Source: Eublepharis macularius
Lineage: Eukaryota > Chordata > Lepidosauria > Squamata > Eublepharidae
Direction: 5' to 3'
Assembly: GCF_028583425.1 (NCBI RefSeq)
Contig: NC_072801.1
Span: 65,735,766 to 65,799,765, forward strand
Length of the DNA stretch: 64,000 nt
The first letter of the stretch is position 1. Each line of letters starts with the position of its first letter. The position numbers and the translations under genes were made by a program. This document shows, one piece after another, positions 41,279 to 51,600 of this stretch. The notes beneath the pieces are model-generated. The model saw nothing but the letters and a program-made list of their open reading frames with translations. It had not been told where the DNA came from and did not search any database.

Positions 41279-43841
41279 TTCCAGCAGGAGCTGTGAGATG
41301 TCATTTCTGGAGAAGTGGAATGTCTGTTGCGAGAGATCCCCCCCCCCTCTCCTCTGGATGCTTAGAGCGTGTTCAGTTGGGGAGTGGGGAGGCAGGAGGA
41401 CATAATGGGGGCCCAGGGGTTGGGACATGCCCCAGGTGGAGAAGAAGGCATTTCTGACATTATGATTAGGATGGGGTATGCACTTGGACAGAATTGAAAT
41501 AGGATATGTGTGAAGTTGTAGGAAACTATGTGGGATGAGAGACCCTTACCAGCAAAATATGGAGGTAGTCCACCTGTCCCAGTATGCACTTTCTGTTTTG
41601 CTTGTTATTTCCTGGGTTTCACTTCACAAACATCCTGCCCCTAGCTCTCCAAGTCTCTAGGGTGGGATAATCAAGAACTGAAGGCCAGTGTAGAGGTGCT
41701 GTCCAAAATATGGGTCATGGTAGGTAAGCTACAATTGCTCTGGGGAAGTGGTGGATATGAAAATGACAGGAAAAGGGGTGGCTGGTAGACAGTCTTCCAA
41801 GCTCTCTCTTCCCTCTGCTCTCCCATTGAATTCTCCATGCATTTTCTACTCAAGCTACTGATTTGTGTAGATATTTGTGAAAAGGTTTGGGACTGGAGCT
41901 GTTTGTCTGGATTATTGGACCGCCCCCCCCCATCCACAAAATGGATGTCTTTGGCACTTTGTCATATGACCTCTCTTGACCCTCCTGTTGCTTACCAAGT
42001 GACATCTTGAGGTCACACTAGGAAGATTTTAACAGTGATTTTGATGCTTTGAACATTAACTTGCTCTCTGTTTCCCATGGTATGGCTCTGGGAATACTTT
42101 CATCTCAAGAACATGAGCGAGTCCAAAATCCTTCTCTGCCACTTGCCTTCTACTCGTCAGATTTCTCCTTCTTGAAGTAAAGCTTAAAGTAAAGTGAGGT
42201 TGGAAGTGACCCTTTCTCTCTCCCCTCCCCCAACCCCAGATTTACCTCAGCGCTGGGCAGCATTTGGCCTATGGTTGCCAATTGCCTGGGGGAGGGGGGA
42301 ATGTCTTCTCCCCTTAACAGAGACTTAATTAGATATTATTTATTTCCATGCCATGAAAAGATTCAGCTACCCATATCGACATAGTAAATCTCTGTTAAAG
42401 TGACAGAACAACCTTCTCTACACCAATTGGGAACCCATGGTTGCTCCTTAGACTTCTGATAATATCGATATCTATTTTGGAGAGTGTGTGTCACTAGTAA
42501 AAAAAAATACTTTTGATATCGAAAAGGATTCATAAGAAGTTGATTCACCATCAGAAATATAAAGTGCCCCTCCTGCCCCCGGGTTTGCACTCAACCTGTG
42601 GAAATCATGGTTACATGGTTTTGAGGAAACCAGTAGCAGAAAAATCGTTTTATCCCTGGATCGCACTCTTTTAGGGGAAGGCAAAATTACAAGTCCACAG
42701 AGTAGTTAGATACAAAACAGCAATGCAGCTTCATAAAGGTATCTTTCTGGGCTACTGAGAAAGACATTCAAGAGACAGATGTGCATCAATGTGGTTGCAT
42801 CAACCTGTAACACTTAGAAGTGCTGGTAGAGATGGGATGCAGGAATGGATGGAGCATTGGTGGATTTCGGCTTCCTTCCAACTTCCTAATCAGACTGATT
42901 CATTTTGCCCTCCCCTTAACTCTGATAAAGGAACCTCATCGGTGATCAGAAATGGATTTCTTGGGGAGGACAATGATAAAAAAGGGATCTTTGGGGCACA
43001 TTTTAAATGAAGTATGCTTTCTAGGTCTTGGTGGGCTCACAGCATGATCTTAGACATATTTGCTCAGAAGCAAGTTCCCTTCAGTCCGTTGGGTCTTGCC
43101 TCCTCATGAACGAGTAGTGTACAGAAGCCACGTGGTGTCTCCAATCCCTTCTTACAGTATTTTTTGGTCCATTGTAGATTTTCATGGGTATTTCCCATCC
43201 GAGTACAGTTTTGGGTTGAGCAAGCATCCAGTGCCAACATCTACCTCACCATTTCAAGCTGGACCATGCTGTCCTTTTTGAAATGACTGTCAAACGCTTT
43301 ATGCATATACAAAGTACTATAGAGATGCTAAGTAAAAATCCTCGAAGGCAGCAAAATAAAGTGTTTTGCCAGTGGAACTCCCTGACACAGGGACAGGCAG
43401 TAACTTGGTAGCATTTCAATTTTTTAAAAATTAAAACCGTAGAATGCTCCTCATAGCTGTGAATCTTTCTCTTACATTTCATTTTATACGAGATTTTTAA
43501 TGAATATCTCCTAGCCCAACACGCCTTTGATTTTAAACTCCTTCCAGTGCTGGCATCTACCTCAACGATTCATCTGGGTTGTGCTGTGATCCTTGAAAAC
43601 AAATGAGCTGTCTGTCTCCAATGAAACCCTTCTCCGCATTGTCAGTGGAACTCCCTGCCACTTAATAGCCATGGTAAGATGGAGAGCTTTGTAGGATGTT
43701 AGACTGAAATTAGCCACATCCAGGACAGAGAGTTGCCCAGCAAACAGCTCTCCTCAAAAATGTTGTTTTTCAACTGACCGGGTTCACCCACACTATCCAC
43801 TGTCTGCCATTGCGCAGAGAAACCTAATGATGTATATGCAT
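41279..43841. other. Probable 3'UTR and flank of the second zinc-finger gene
   Basis: No coding signal. AATAAA at 43354 followed by a GT-rich stretch is a candidate end of transcript about 2.1 kb after the stop. Confidence 0.4.
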
Positions 43842-44073
43842 CAGGGCTTTTTTTCAGCGGGAATGCGGTGGAATGGAGTTCCGGAACCTCTTGAAAATGG
43901 TCACATGGCTGGTGGCTCCTCCCCCTGATCTCCAGACGGGGGAGTTTAGCAGAGGGCAATCTAAACTCCCCTCTGTCTGGAGATCAGGGGGCGGGGCCAC
44001 CAGCCATGTGACCATTTTCTCTGAGGGCAACCCACTGAGTTCCACCACCTCTTTCCCCAGAAAAAAAGCCCTG
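43842..44073. mobile_element. hAT-type palindromic MITE, same family as 7017
   Basis: CAGGGCTTTTTTTCAGCGGG to CAGAAAAAAAGCCCTG, with inner arms around GATCTCCAGACGGGGGAG. Flanked by ATATGCAT / ATATGCTT (8 bp, one mismatch). Confidence 0.85.
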
Positions 44074-44413
44074 ATATGCTTCATTATACAGGCAGCCTGT
44101 AGAGACTTGGAGCTATTTCAAACACTTCAGCGCTTTGTGCCATGGCAACAATGAGCAGATGGTCCTCCGGCTCCCACTTGTGTTGGCCCTGCAAAGGCCT
44201 CTGGCCAGCCTGCACTGTGGCTGGGACTCGAGACGAGTACAACTCGCCTGTCTGTCCAGAGGACCAATGGTGATGCAGGGGCATCCAAGGATTTTTTGCC
44301 TTTGCAAGGAAAATTTTTCCCTTGCTTTGGTTCTGGTGCACAAGCGTCTTCCGATGGCTCCCAATCCAGCCTTACCTAGCATTATAGCATTCTTTTGGAG
44401 CTCAATTGGTGTG

Positions 44414-45206
44414 ATGTATTGTTGAAGGCTTTCATGGCCGGAGAACAATGGCTGTTGTGGATTTTCCGGGCTGTATAGCCGTGGTCTTGGCATTGTAGTT
44501 CCTGACGTTTCGCCAGCAGCTGTGGCTGGCATCTTCAGAGGTGTAGCACCAAAAGACAGAGATCTCTCAGTGTCACAGTGTGGAAAAGATGTTGGCAGGT
44601 CATTTGTATCTACTCAGGAGGGATGGGGTTGAGCTGAGTCATCCTGTAAGAGTTTCCCAGGGTGTGGAATGCTAATGGCGGGAGGCTTCACTGTATCCCG
44701 AGGAGGTTCTTTTGCATATGGATTGGTGCTTGATGTGCTAATCTTCTCTGCAGGGCTATTGTCAAGTATAGAGTATTTTGTTAGCCTGGTGTTTTTCAGG
44801 ACTGGAAACCATGCTCTGTTCATTCTTAAGGTTTCTTCTTTCCTGTTGAAGTTTTGCTTATGCTTGTGAATTTCAATGGCTTCCCTGTGCAATCTGACAA
44901 AGTAGTTGGAAGTGTTGTCCAGTATTTTAGTGTCCTGGAATAGGATACTGTGTCCTGTTTGAGTTAGGCTATGTTCAGCCACTGCTGATTTTTCCGGATG
45001 GCCAAGTCTGCAGCGTCTTTCATGTTCTTTTATTCTTGTCTGGATGCTACGCTTTGTGGTCCCGATGTAAACTTGTCCACAGCTGCAGGGTATGTGGTAC
45101 ACTCCTGCAGAGGTGAGGGGGTCTCTACTGTCCAGTCACAGCTGCTGGTGAAACCTCAGGAACTACAATGCCAAGACCGCGGCTATACAGCCTGGAAAAT
45201 CCACAA
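44414..45206 (-). mobile_element. Penelope-like retroelement fragment with GIY-YIG domain
   Basis: The minus strand encodes a GIY-YIG endonuclease segment (MYHIPCSCGQVYIGTTKRS, then HERRCRLGHPEKSAVAEHS), the C-terminal domain of Penelope-like elements. The element is flanked by a 13-bp duplication CTCAATTGGTGTG (44401-44413 and 45207-45219). Its two ends carry the same about 75-bp sequence in inverted orientation (around 44450-44530 and 45134-45206), as is known for this family. It is a partial copy without the reverse-transcriptase core. Confidence 0.85.
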
Positions 45207-45219
45207 CTCAATTGGTGTG

Positions 45220-48200
45220 GTTCAGTGGTTGGATCAGGCCTGGAGCCACCACATTAAGTAGCTGTCCTAGTGCTGTCTGGTTTGAAGGGCCAGAGAAGCG
45301 GCATGAAAATTTTACTTGGGAGCTTCTTTTGCCATGCGGGCTGCTTCCCTGGAGAAAGTAAGAATGTGCCCAGAGATCAAGGTGCTCTTTCTTTCCGAAA
45401 GATTAGAAATATTTTGGCTGTTTTTCCCCTGCATGGAATACACCTGGGAGCTGTCTGAAGATGGACAGGATGCAAGATTTAATTATGTTTAATGAATTAA
45501 ATGAATTGCCTTTTCCTTATCTCTCCCCTGCTTTTTCCTCCCTCTTTTTCTTCTCCACCAATCATGTTACCTTTTTATTTCAACCATCTCTGTGTGCCCC
45601 CCCTTATTTGGGAAGCACCCCTTTTCTGTAACTCAGGGCTAACACTCCTGTCCTGTACTCCCCCCCCCCCCCCTGCTGCCTGAGACTGGCACATGAAAAT
45701 GCTCCTATAGCATCCCAGTGAGAATAACTGTAGGGGATTTCTCCAATTATTTATGTCTGTGACTTTTCTGGAGGGGGCAGTTTTTGTTGGGGTAGCAAAA
45801 TGTCAGATTACCTCTTCCTTGTCCTCCGATCCTTTCTGCTTGATGGGTTTGGTGGTACGGTTTGCCACCCTGTAATTCTAGGAATGTATCAAGCCGGAGT
45901 CTATTACAAATATAAAACTGGGTTTATTTCAAAGTGTTCTGTGTTGATGTCTTCATTAAAAAACAACCTGCCAAGTGACTCCCAGTCAGGGAGTTCGAAA
46001 CCAGGCTGCAGTCCAAAACTCCGGTCTGTTTTTTTCTTCTCCCCTTAATCAGATCAGAACTTTGCTAAACCTTATTTGGAATTCAACAACAAATTAGTTC
46101 AGAATAAGGTTCTGATTCAAAACTGATGAGGATTCTATACCGGATGTGCACAGTGGTTTCCCAAGCCACACTATTCATGTTACCTCTTGGCTACTAGGTG
46201 AGGTTTGCCAAATTATGGAATCAAAGGATCTGAAATCTGGCCAGGGCCTCTGAGCAGAGCATTCTTGCTCCAAGTCCAGAGTGAGGCTGGGACTGAAGGC
46301 AAGAGTGGAGCCCAGAATTTTTGGGTGGTTCTGTGAGTGGAGTCCCGTCTTTCAGTTGCCCCCATCTGTCAGGCTATGGATGACAGGATATAGCAGACAG
46401 ATCTCCGGCCCATTTGAAGTAAGACACAAGTGCTTAGTCAAATGGATTTTATTCAGAAATCAGATCATTTCCATATTCAGGTTCATAGGTCTACTTAGGA
46501 GCAAGACAAGCATCTAAGCAGCTGGAATAGAAATTGACAGGAATGACAACATGTGAGAGACACTTCCCTTTTCTAGTTCACTTCTTTCTCCCCCTCCCAA
46601 TTATAAACAATCCATTGCTGCTCTTTCTGTGTGAGAATATCTTACATATTTGTGGTATCACGATGCGTTGCTAGGAAGAAAGACATATCATAGTCTGGGA
46701 GGAAATACAAGGTCATAAACATTGGAGTCCAACAGATAACAACCTGTGAAAGCCTGAGAAATAGAACACTAGCAAGATCGTTACACCAAGATCGTGTTTA
46801 CAATAACTGGACTAAGCATCGGGATCAGAATCAAAATTGGCATGGATGAATGGGTACATGACACCATCCCCCCTTTGATAAATCAATTTTTGATAAATCA
46901 GTGTTCCTCTTTTTGCCTTTGGGGGGATTTTCACTGTGAGTTACTAGACTTTTAATTTTTCAGGGTTCAACTCTGTTCCCATAGTGTCTAAAAGTTAGAG
47001 CACCTGTGTCATCTCCAGTATCGGTGTCTGTGTATGAGCATTAAGGTGCCATGTGAGGCACAGCAGCCATTGTGCACAGGGCAGTTGGTGAGATATTATT
47101 TGAACTGTCAATCACTTATTGTAAAACAATCATGTTCTAGACTATCTTTAAAAACCCATCTAGCTTTTAAATTGCCGGAAGGCAGGCTATGGTAGAGTAA
47201 ATCAATTCTGAACTGCACCAAAGAGTGTGGATCAAAAAATCTGCAAAATGGAGCCAGAGACAGATGAGAGATTTCTCTACAAACCCCAAGTCTGCAGAGA
47301 ATTGGAAAAGAAATATATTGGAGGATCAAAACTCCTCAAACTAAACTACACCTGTAGCTTTAAGAAAAGAATTCTATTGAGACTAGGTTCTGAGATTCCT
47401 AGGACATTTTATGGGTTGCTAGGCAATCACAAAAATGTTACCCAGCCTTCCAAGCTTTAGTTTCTGTAAAACAAAGTCATGGTGGGTGAACACACACACA
47501 ATCTATGACTCTGGGTTTTTTTATACATGTGTTGAGTAATTCTCATGCTACATTCAATGCACAGCTGGACATGTGATTGAAGGCACACACCTGGTCCTGG
47601 TCCTGGGTTTCATTTGTAAAGTGAAAAGCCACATGTTGGCTTTTCATAACAGATGTTCACTGTAACGTGAACAGCTGAAGATTCAGCAGGAGCTGGCCTG
47701 GTAGAGAGTGACCACCAAAGACATTCAATAAGACAACTTGGTTGGGTCTTGTGGTGGTGTAAACAGCACAGGTTGTCGGCTAGACCTTTCCCAGGAAGGG
47801 ATTGCCAAGGCAGGATGTTTGATTTCTTCAGCCTAACCTGCTTTACAGGGATGTTGTAAAGTAGAAGGGTTGGGTGGATTACTAAAGCAATTAAAGGAGG
47901 AAACTTCAACCCAGGGGGGGAAAAACGGTAACTAAGGTTGAAAGAAGAAAAAAGTCCGTGTGTGTATAGGTAATCTAGGTCAATATAAAAAATAAGATAA
48001 AAATATATTAATTCACAAAATCTTTAATCAATTACAAAGAGTAAAAACCGTACTAAAATGTATCAATTTTGGATTCATATATAAGCACCTTCCTCTTTTA
48101 CAATTTTTAAAAAAATAATTACAGTTGTATACATGAGGATGGTCAGTCACATATTTTCAGGCATTTGCCTATGACAACATACAGTTGTTTAAAATAGAGA

Positions 48201-48330
48201 AGAATACGTGTGAACCTCGTTTGGGGCTTGTGCTGGGCTTCTTGGAGGAAAGGGTTATGTGATTTAGAAAAAAAAATCCAGTTAATGAATACAACAAACG
48301 CATTTTGGTAAAAGGCAATATGAAGGGAAA
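45220..48330. other. Intergenic, no gene recognised outside the solo LTR
   Basis: Only short frames. 45660 has a long C-run. Old repeat debris is likely, but I cannot assign it. Confidence 0.4.
46367..46863 (-). mobile_element. Solo LTR of the same family, fossil
   Basis: TGT...ACA ends, 497 bp, flanked by the 5-bp duplication CCATC. No internal coding region is seen on either side. Confidence 0.75.
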
Positions 48331-48349
48331 ACTACGACTCCCAGAATGC
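48331..48349 (+). promoter_or_regulatory. ZNF143/THAP11-type motif (SBS) at the presumed promoter of the third zinc-finger gene
   Basis: ACTACGACTCCCAGAATGC closely matches the known ZNF143 extended motif ACTACAAxTCCCAGxATGC found in many vertebrate housekeeping promoters. A locally CpG-containing stretch and a donor (GGTAG/GTAAGT at 48562) follow within 230 bp, which fits a transcription start and first exon here. Confidence 0.55.
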
Positions 48350-48561
48350 TCTTCAACGTTCCACTTCCCATGTTTCTTTGCAAAGGAAACTGACGCCCAA
48401 GGAGACCCTGGCTCTACGCGAGCCCCTTTGCCTGCTGATGTGATTTAGGGGCTCTTACTTTGGCGAGGTTTCTTTTAGCGTTGCCTCTTATATTCTCCCC
48501 CTCCCTCCCTCCCTTCTTTTTCCTTTAATACAGAAGATGGAATGGGTCTGAAACCTGGTAG
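48350..48561 (+). promoter_or_regulatory. Presumed non-coding first exon region of the third zinc-finger gene
   Basis: Moderately CpG-containing sequence with a pyrimidine-rich TCCCCCTCCCTCCCTCCC tract and a strong donor GTAAGT at 48562. A short ATG reading frame at its end stops at once, so it is taken as 5'UTR. The exact start is not resolved. Confidence 0.4.
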
Positions 48562-48639
48562 GTAAGTCGTATCGTAGGAATCTATTAGTTGCGTGTCTTG
48601 TGGTTTTTATTGAAGGGTTAACCTGGTGTTTGTTTGTGT

Positions 48640-48890
48640 GTGTTCCGTTGATTAATATATACTGTTAACTTGTTAAGTAATATATGCTAATATTGAGACT
48701 CAGACTATTAGTGAAGAGATGTATACATTCTATTTTTTTTAAAACGCCCCCTGCAATATTAATGGAAATCTTTGCACATTTGCATTTATAGACCCTATTA
48801 TTGAAATGTCTTTGAAGTGGACTGTACTGACGCACACTGTTATCCGCTTTGAGGCCTTCCTCGTCCTAAATAAATAAAATGAAATAATCA
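48640..48890 (+). mobile_element. LINE-like 3' tail
   Basis: TTATCCGCTTTGAGGCCTTC, CTCGTCCTAAATAAATAAAA; an AT-rich body. Confidence 0.45.
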
Positions 48891-49394
48891 AACAACTAAA
48901 ACACATCGGGGAGGCATAGTGGTTAAATGGTTGGGCTGCAAATCAAACTTGCTGCATTGTGGGAATAATAATAACACTGACCTTGTTCACCTCTCTGAGA
49001 AGAGCGTTATTTAAGCCTAGTTTTGTTATTATTTATCCCAGAGCGCCCCAGTTCTGGGTACTTATTGACAACCTGCACGCAGAAATGGATTACTGAGACA
49101 TGTAGTCTCTTTTGGCCTGATTGCAAGGAAGAAAAAAAAGAACAGAAGCCTATTTTAAGTCTATGATTCACTGAGTCTCAAGTATTACCTCTATGCTTAT
49201 ATTTTGTCTCTGCGATGTGTGATGTGATGCCAATTTGTATTTCTGTATTGAGGTGCCAGGGCCTTCTGTCTGTGCCAATCTAGTCCCCCCCCCCCGGGGG
49301 GGGCGGGATATGAGGTAAGCAGGCAAAGAGAATATTGGAATTTGGTAAATTCTTCGAAAGCAGATGTAAGAACAAAGAAAGAAGGGAGTGGATC

Positions 49395-49625
49395 CGCACT
49401 GGTGGTGGTGGAGAGTGCTGTCAAGTCGTAGCTGACTTATGGCAATCCCTGGTGGGGTTTTCATGGCAAGAGACTAACAGAGGTGGATTTGCCACTGCCT
49501 GCCCCTGTAACCTTGGTCTTTATTGGAGGTCTCCCATCCAATTACTAACCAAGGCTGACCCTGTTTAGCTTCCGAGATCCGATAAGCCCGGCCTTGCCTG
49601 GGCTATTCAGGTCAGGATGAATCAG
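49395..49625 (-). mobile_element. 5S-rRNA-derived SINE, minus strand
   Basis: Reverse orientation of the 50480 copy: AGTGCTGTCAAGTCGTAGCT tail, GGTCTCCCATCCAATTACTA and GCTTCCGAGATCCGATAAGC as inverted 5S. Confidence 0.8.
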
Positions 49626-49754
49626 AATTCTTAGCAGGATTATAGCCAAGGGAAGGCAACAGTGATAGCTAAATGGAACATTCTTGTTTAAAACTAGTAT
49701 GGATACTTCTTCTTTGGTATCTATCTTAGATACCAAATCTATCTAATTTGTCTT

Positions 49755-49945
49755 GCTTTTATCTCACCCGTCCTCTGAAGGGCTCAGGACAACCTACCTA
49801 ATTCTCTCCCCGCACCCCATTAAATCCCTCATAACAACCCGGAGAGAATATGACTGTTTTGAGGTCACCCACAGAGCTTCGTGGCTGAGTATGGATATGA
49901 ACTCAGATCTTCATTGTCTTAGTCCAATCCTGTAACATCCTTGGC
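49755..49945 (-). mobile_element. MIR-like SINE, minus strand, decayed
   Basis: CATAACAACCCGGAGAGAAT and ATGAACTCAGATCTTCATTG followed by TTAGTCCAATCCTGTAAC show the family order. Confidence 0.6.
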
Positions 49946-50235
49946 TGGTTGCTGTGGGAAAGCGGGTGCTGAACTAGATGGACCGCTTGCTCTCATCTGA
50001 TTCGGAAGGACTTTTCTTGTATTTCTGCAGGTGCAGGGATAGAGTGATTCTGCTGGTGTTTCTGAATGTTTCAGAGTATAATAAAAGAGTCTGAAACTTC
50101 TTTTCTAGAAAGCAACATTGGTCATTTTGGAAAACACCTGTGCAAGAGTTAAGCGCTTCACACACCACCAACCAATAGCACTGCAGGGTTTGGTTTCTTT
50201 TGGATGAGAGAGTGCCAGAGACTCAGGGCATCTCT

Positions 50236-50375
50236 TTAACATTTGAAGAATAAGACAGGAGTTTGGGAGCACCTTGAAGACTAACACCCTTTATTCTGGC
50301 ATAAGCTCCCCTGGGCTAAAATAAATTTTGTTATTCTTCACGGTCTTATTTTGCTGCTACAGATTAACACGGCCC
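50236..50375. mobile_element. Inverted-repeat interspersed element, copy
   Basis: GAATAAGACAGGAGTTTGGG, GGCATAAGCTCCCCTGGGCT and TGCTACAGATTAACACGGCC follow the order seen at 4765-4925. Confidence 0.5.
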
Positions 50376-50479
50376 ACCAGGAATCCCAGAAGCAGGCTGT
50401 GAAGGTGAAGAGTGACTCGTCCAAGGTCATCTAGTGAGCTTGATCACAGAGAGGGCATTTGAACTCAGGTCTCCAGTTT

Positions 50480-50690
50480 CCACCCTGACCTGGATAGCCC
50501 AAGCAAGCCCAATCTCATCAGGAGCTAAGCAGGAGCAGCCTCAGTAATTGGATGGGAGGCCTCCCAAGATGACCAGGGTTGCTATGCAGAAGCCGGCAAT
50601 GGCAACCCACCTTTGTTAGTCTCTTGCCATGAAAACCCCACCAGGGGTCACTATAGATTGGTTATGACTTGACGGCACTCTCCATCACCT
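50480..50690 (+). mobile_element. 5S-rRNA-derived SINE, plus strand
   Basis: The first about 110 bp follow vertebrate 5S rRNA: CCTGGATAGCCC, AATCTCATC, AGCTAAGCAGG, AATTGGATGGGAGGCC. These cover the box A and box C regions of the internal promoter. The 3' half (CTTTGTTAGTCTCTTGCCAT, GGTTATGACTTGACGGCACT) resembles the RTE 3' end at 26470-26525. Not a 5S gene: several conserved stem positions differ. Confidence 0.75.
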
Positions 50691-50899
50691 CTGGATTCTA
50701 GTTGGACACCCTCGGGCACGGCATTGCTCTGGCTAGCTATGCTGCTGCTGTACTAGGAGTGAACAAGATTGCTGGGTCATTTCCCCAGTAAAGCGAGGAA
50801 GATTTTTGCTGATTCATTTCTTCCAGGCATGGACTTACTTTTTTAACTTGTATCTTTTTCTCCCTCAGGAGAAGCTGGGGCCAGAACTGAGAATGAGGA

Positions 50900-51434
50900 A
50901 TGGATCGCCATCAACAAAGGCTTCAAGGGGCGCACGTTTCCCTTGTGGAAGAAGCTCATTTGTCTCCAGCACCCTCGGAAAGGGAACCCCAATATGTAAA
51001 GAGCCAAGGAAAACAGGAGAGCCAGCAATGGTCGGAAGGATACTTAAAAGCCAGAGAGGAACTGGATTGGGAGGAGGCTTCCAGTAGTAGCTCAGTGGTC
51101 TTTATTGAGGAGCAGGGAGAGGTGTTCAGAAACAGCATCGAAGATGCATCCGATTTAGATGACTTTGAGGAGACCACGGAGGACCCCATCGCTGAGAGAT
51201 CCCTTGTGGAGGGACCAGAGGTAATCCTTTATCCAAAGGGGCCTCCGGCAGCTGCTGGATTTGCTACTGAGGACTGTGAGAAAATTGCTTATCATGGTGA
51301 AGGCTGTGGTGATGCCGAACTGATCCTTTGTCCTGAGGTATCTCTGGGGGGAGAGGAGTCAGAGGAGGACGAAGCTGAGGACATCGGTTATGTGGGTGGA
51401 ACGCCAGCAGAGAAAATGCCCGTTGGGGTGGAAG
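50900..51434 (+). CDS. Third zinc-finger gene, first coding exon (acidic region)
   Basis: Starts MDRHQQRLQGAHVSLVEEAH and is rich in Glu, Asp and Ser. It ends in phase 1 before GTAAGT. Reading through into the intron stops after 20 further codons. Confidence 0.85.
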
Positions 51435-51552
51435 GTAAGTCAACCTTTTCCCCAGATGGTTTCAGTGAGGAAGGGTTCCTTGTTGGGGAGGAGTAAGGCA
51501 AGCATTTGGGGAGAGTCTGAGGCCATTGGTTGCCACAATAGAAGGGGAGGAT

Positions 51553-51600
<48 letters not shown>

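Noticed and set aside
44614-45102. Host GIY-YIG nuclease gene
   Set aside because: The frame lies inside a transposed segment with target-site duplication and terminal inverted copies, and matches the Penelope-like C-terminal domain.
50480-50590. 5S rRNA gene
   Set aside because: Too diverged from 5S at stem positions, has a SINE tail instead of a T-run terminator, and recurs in four other diverged copies.
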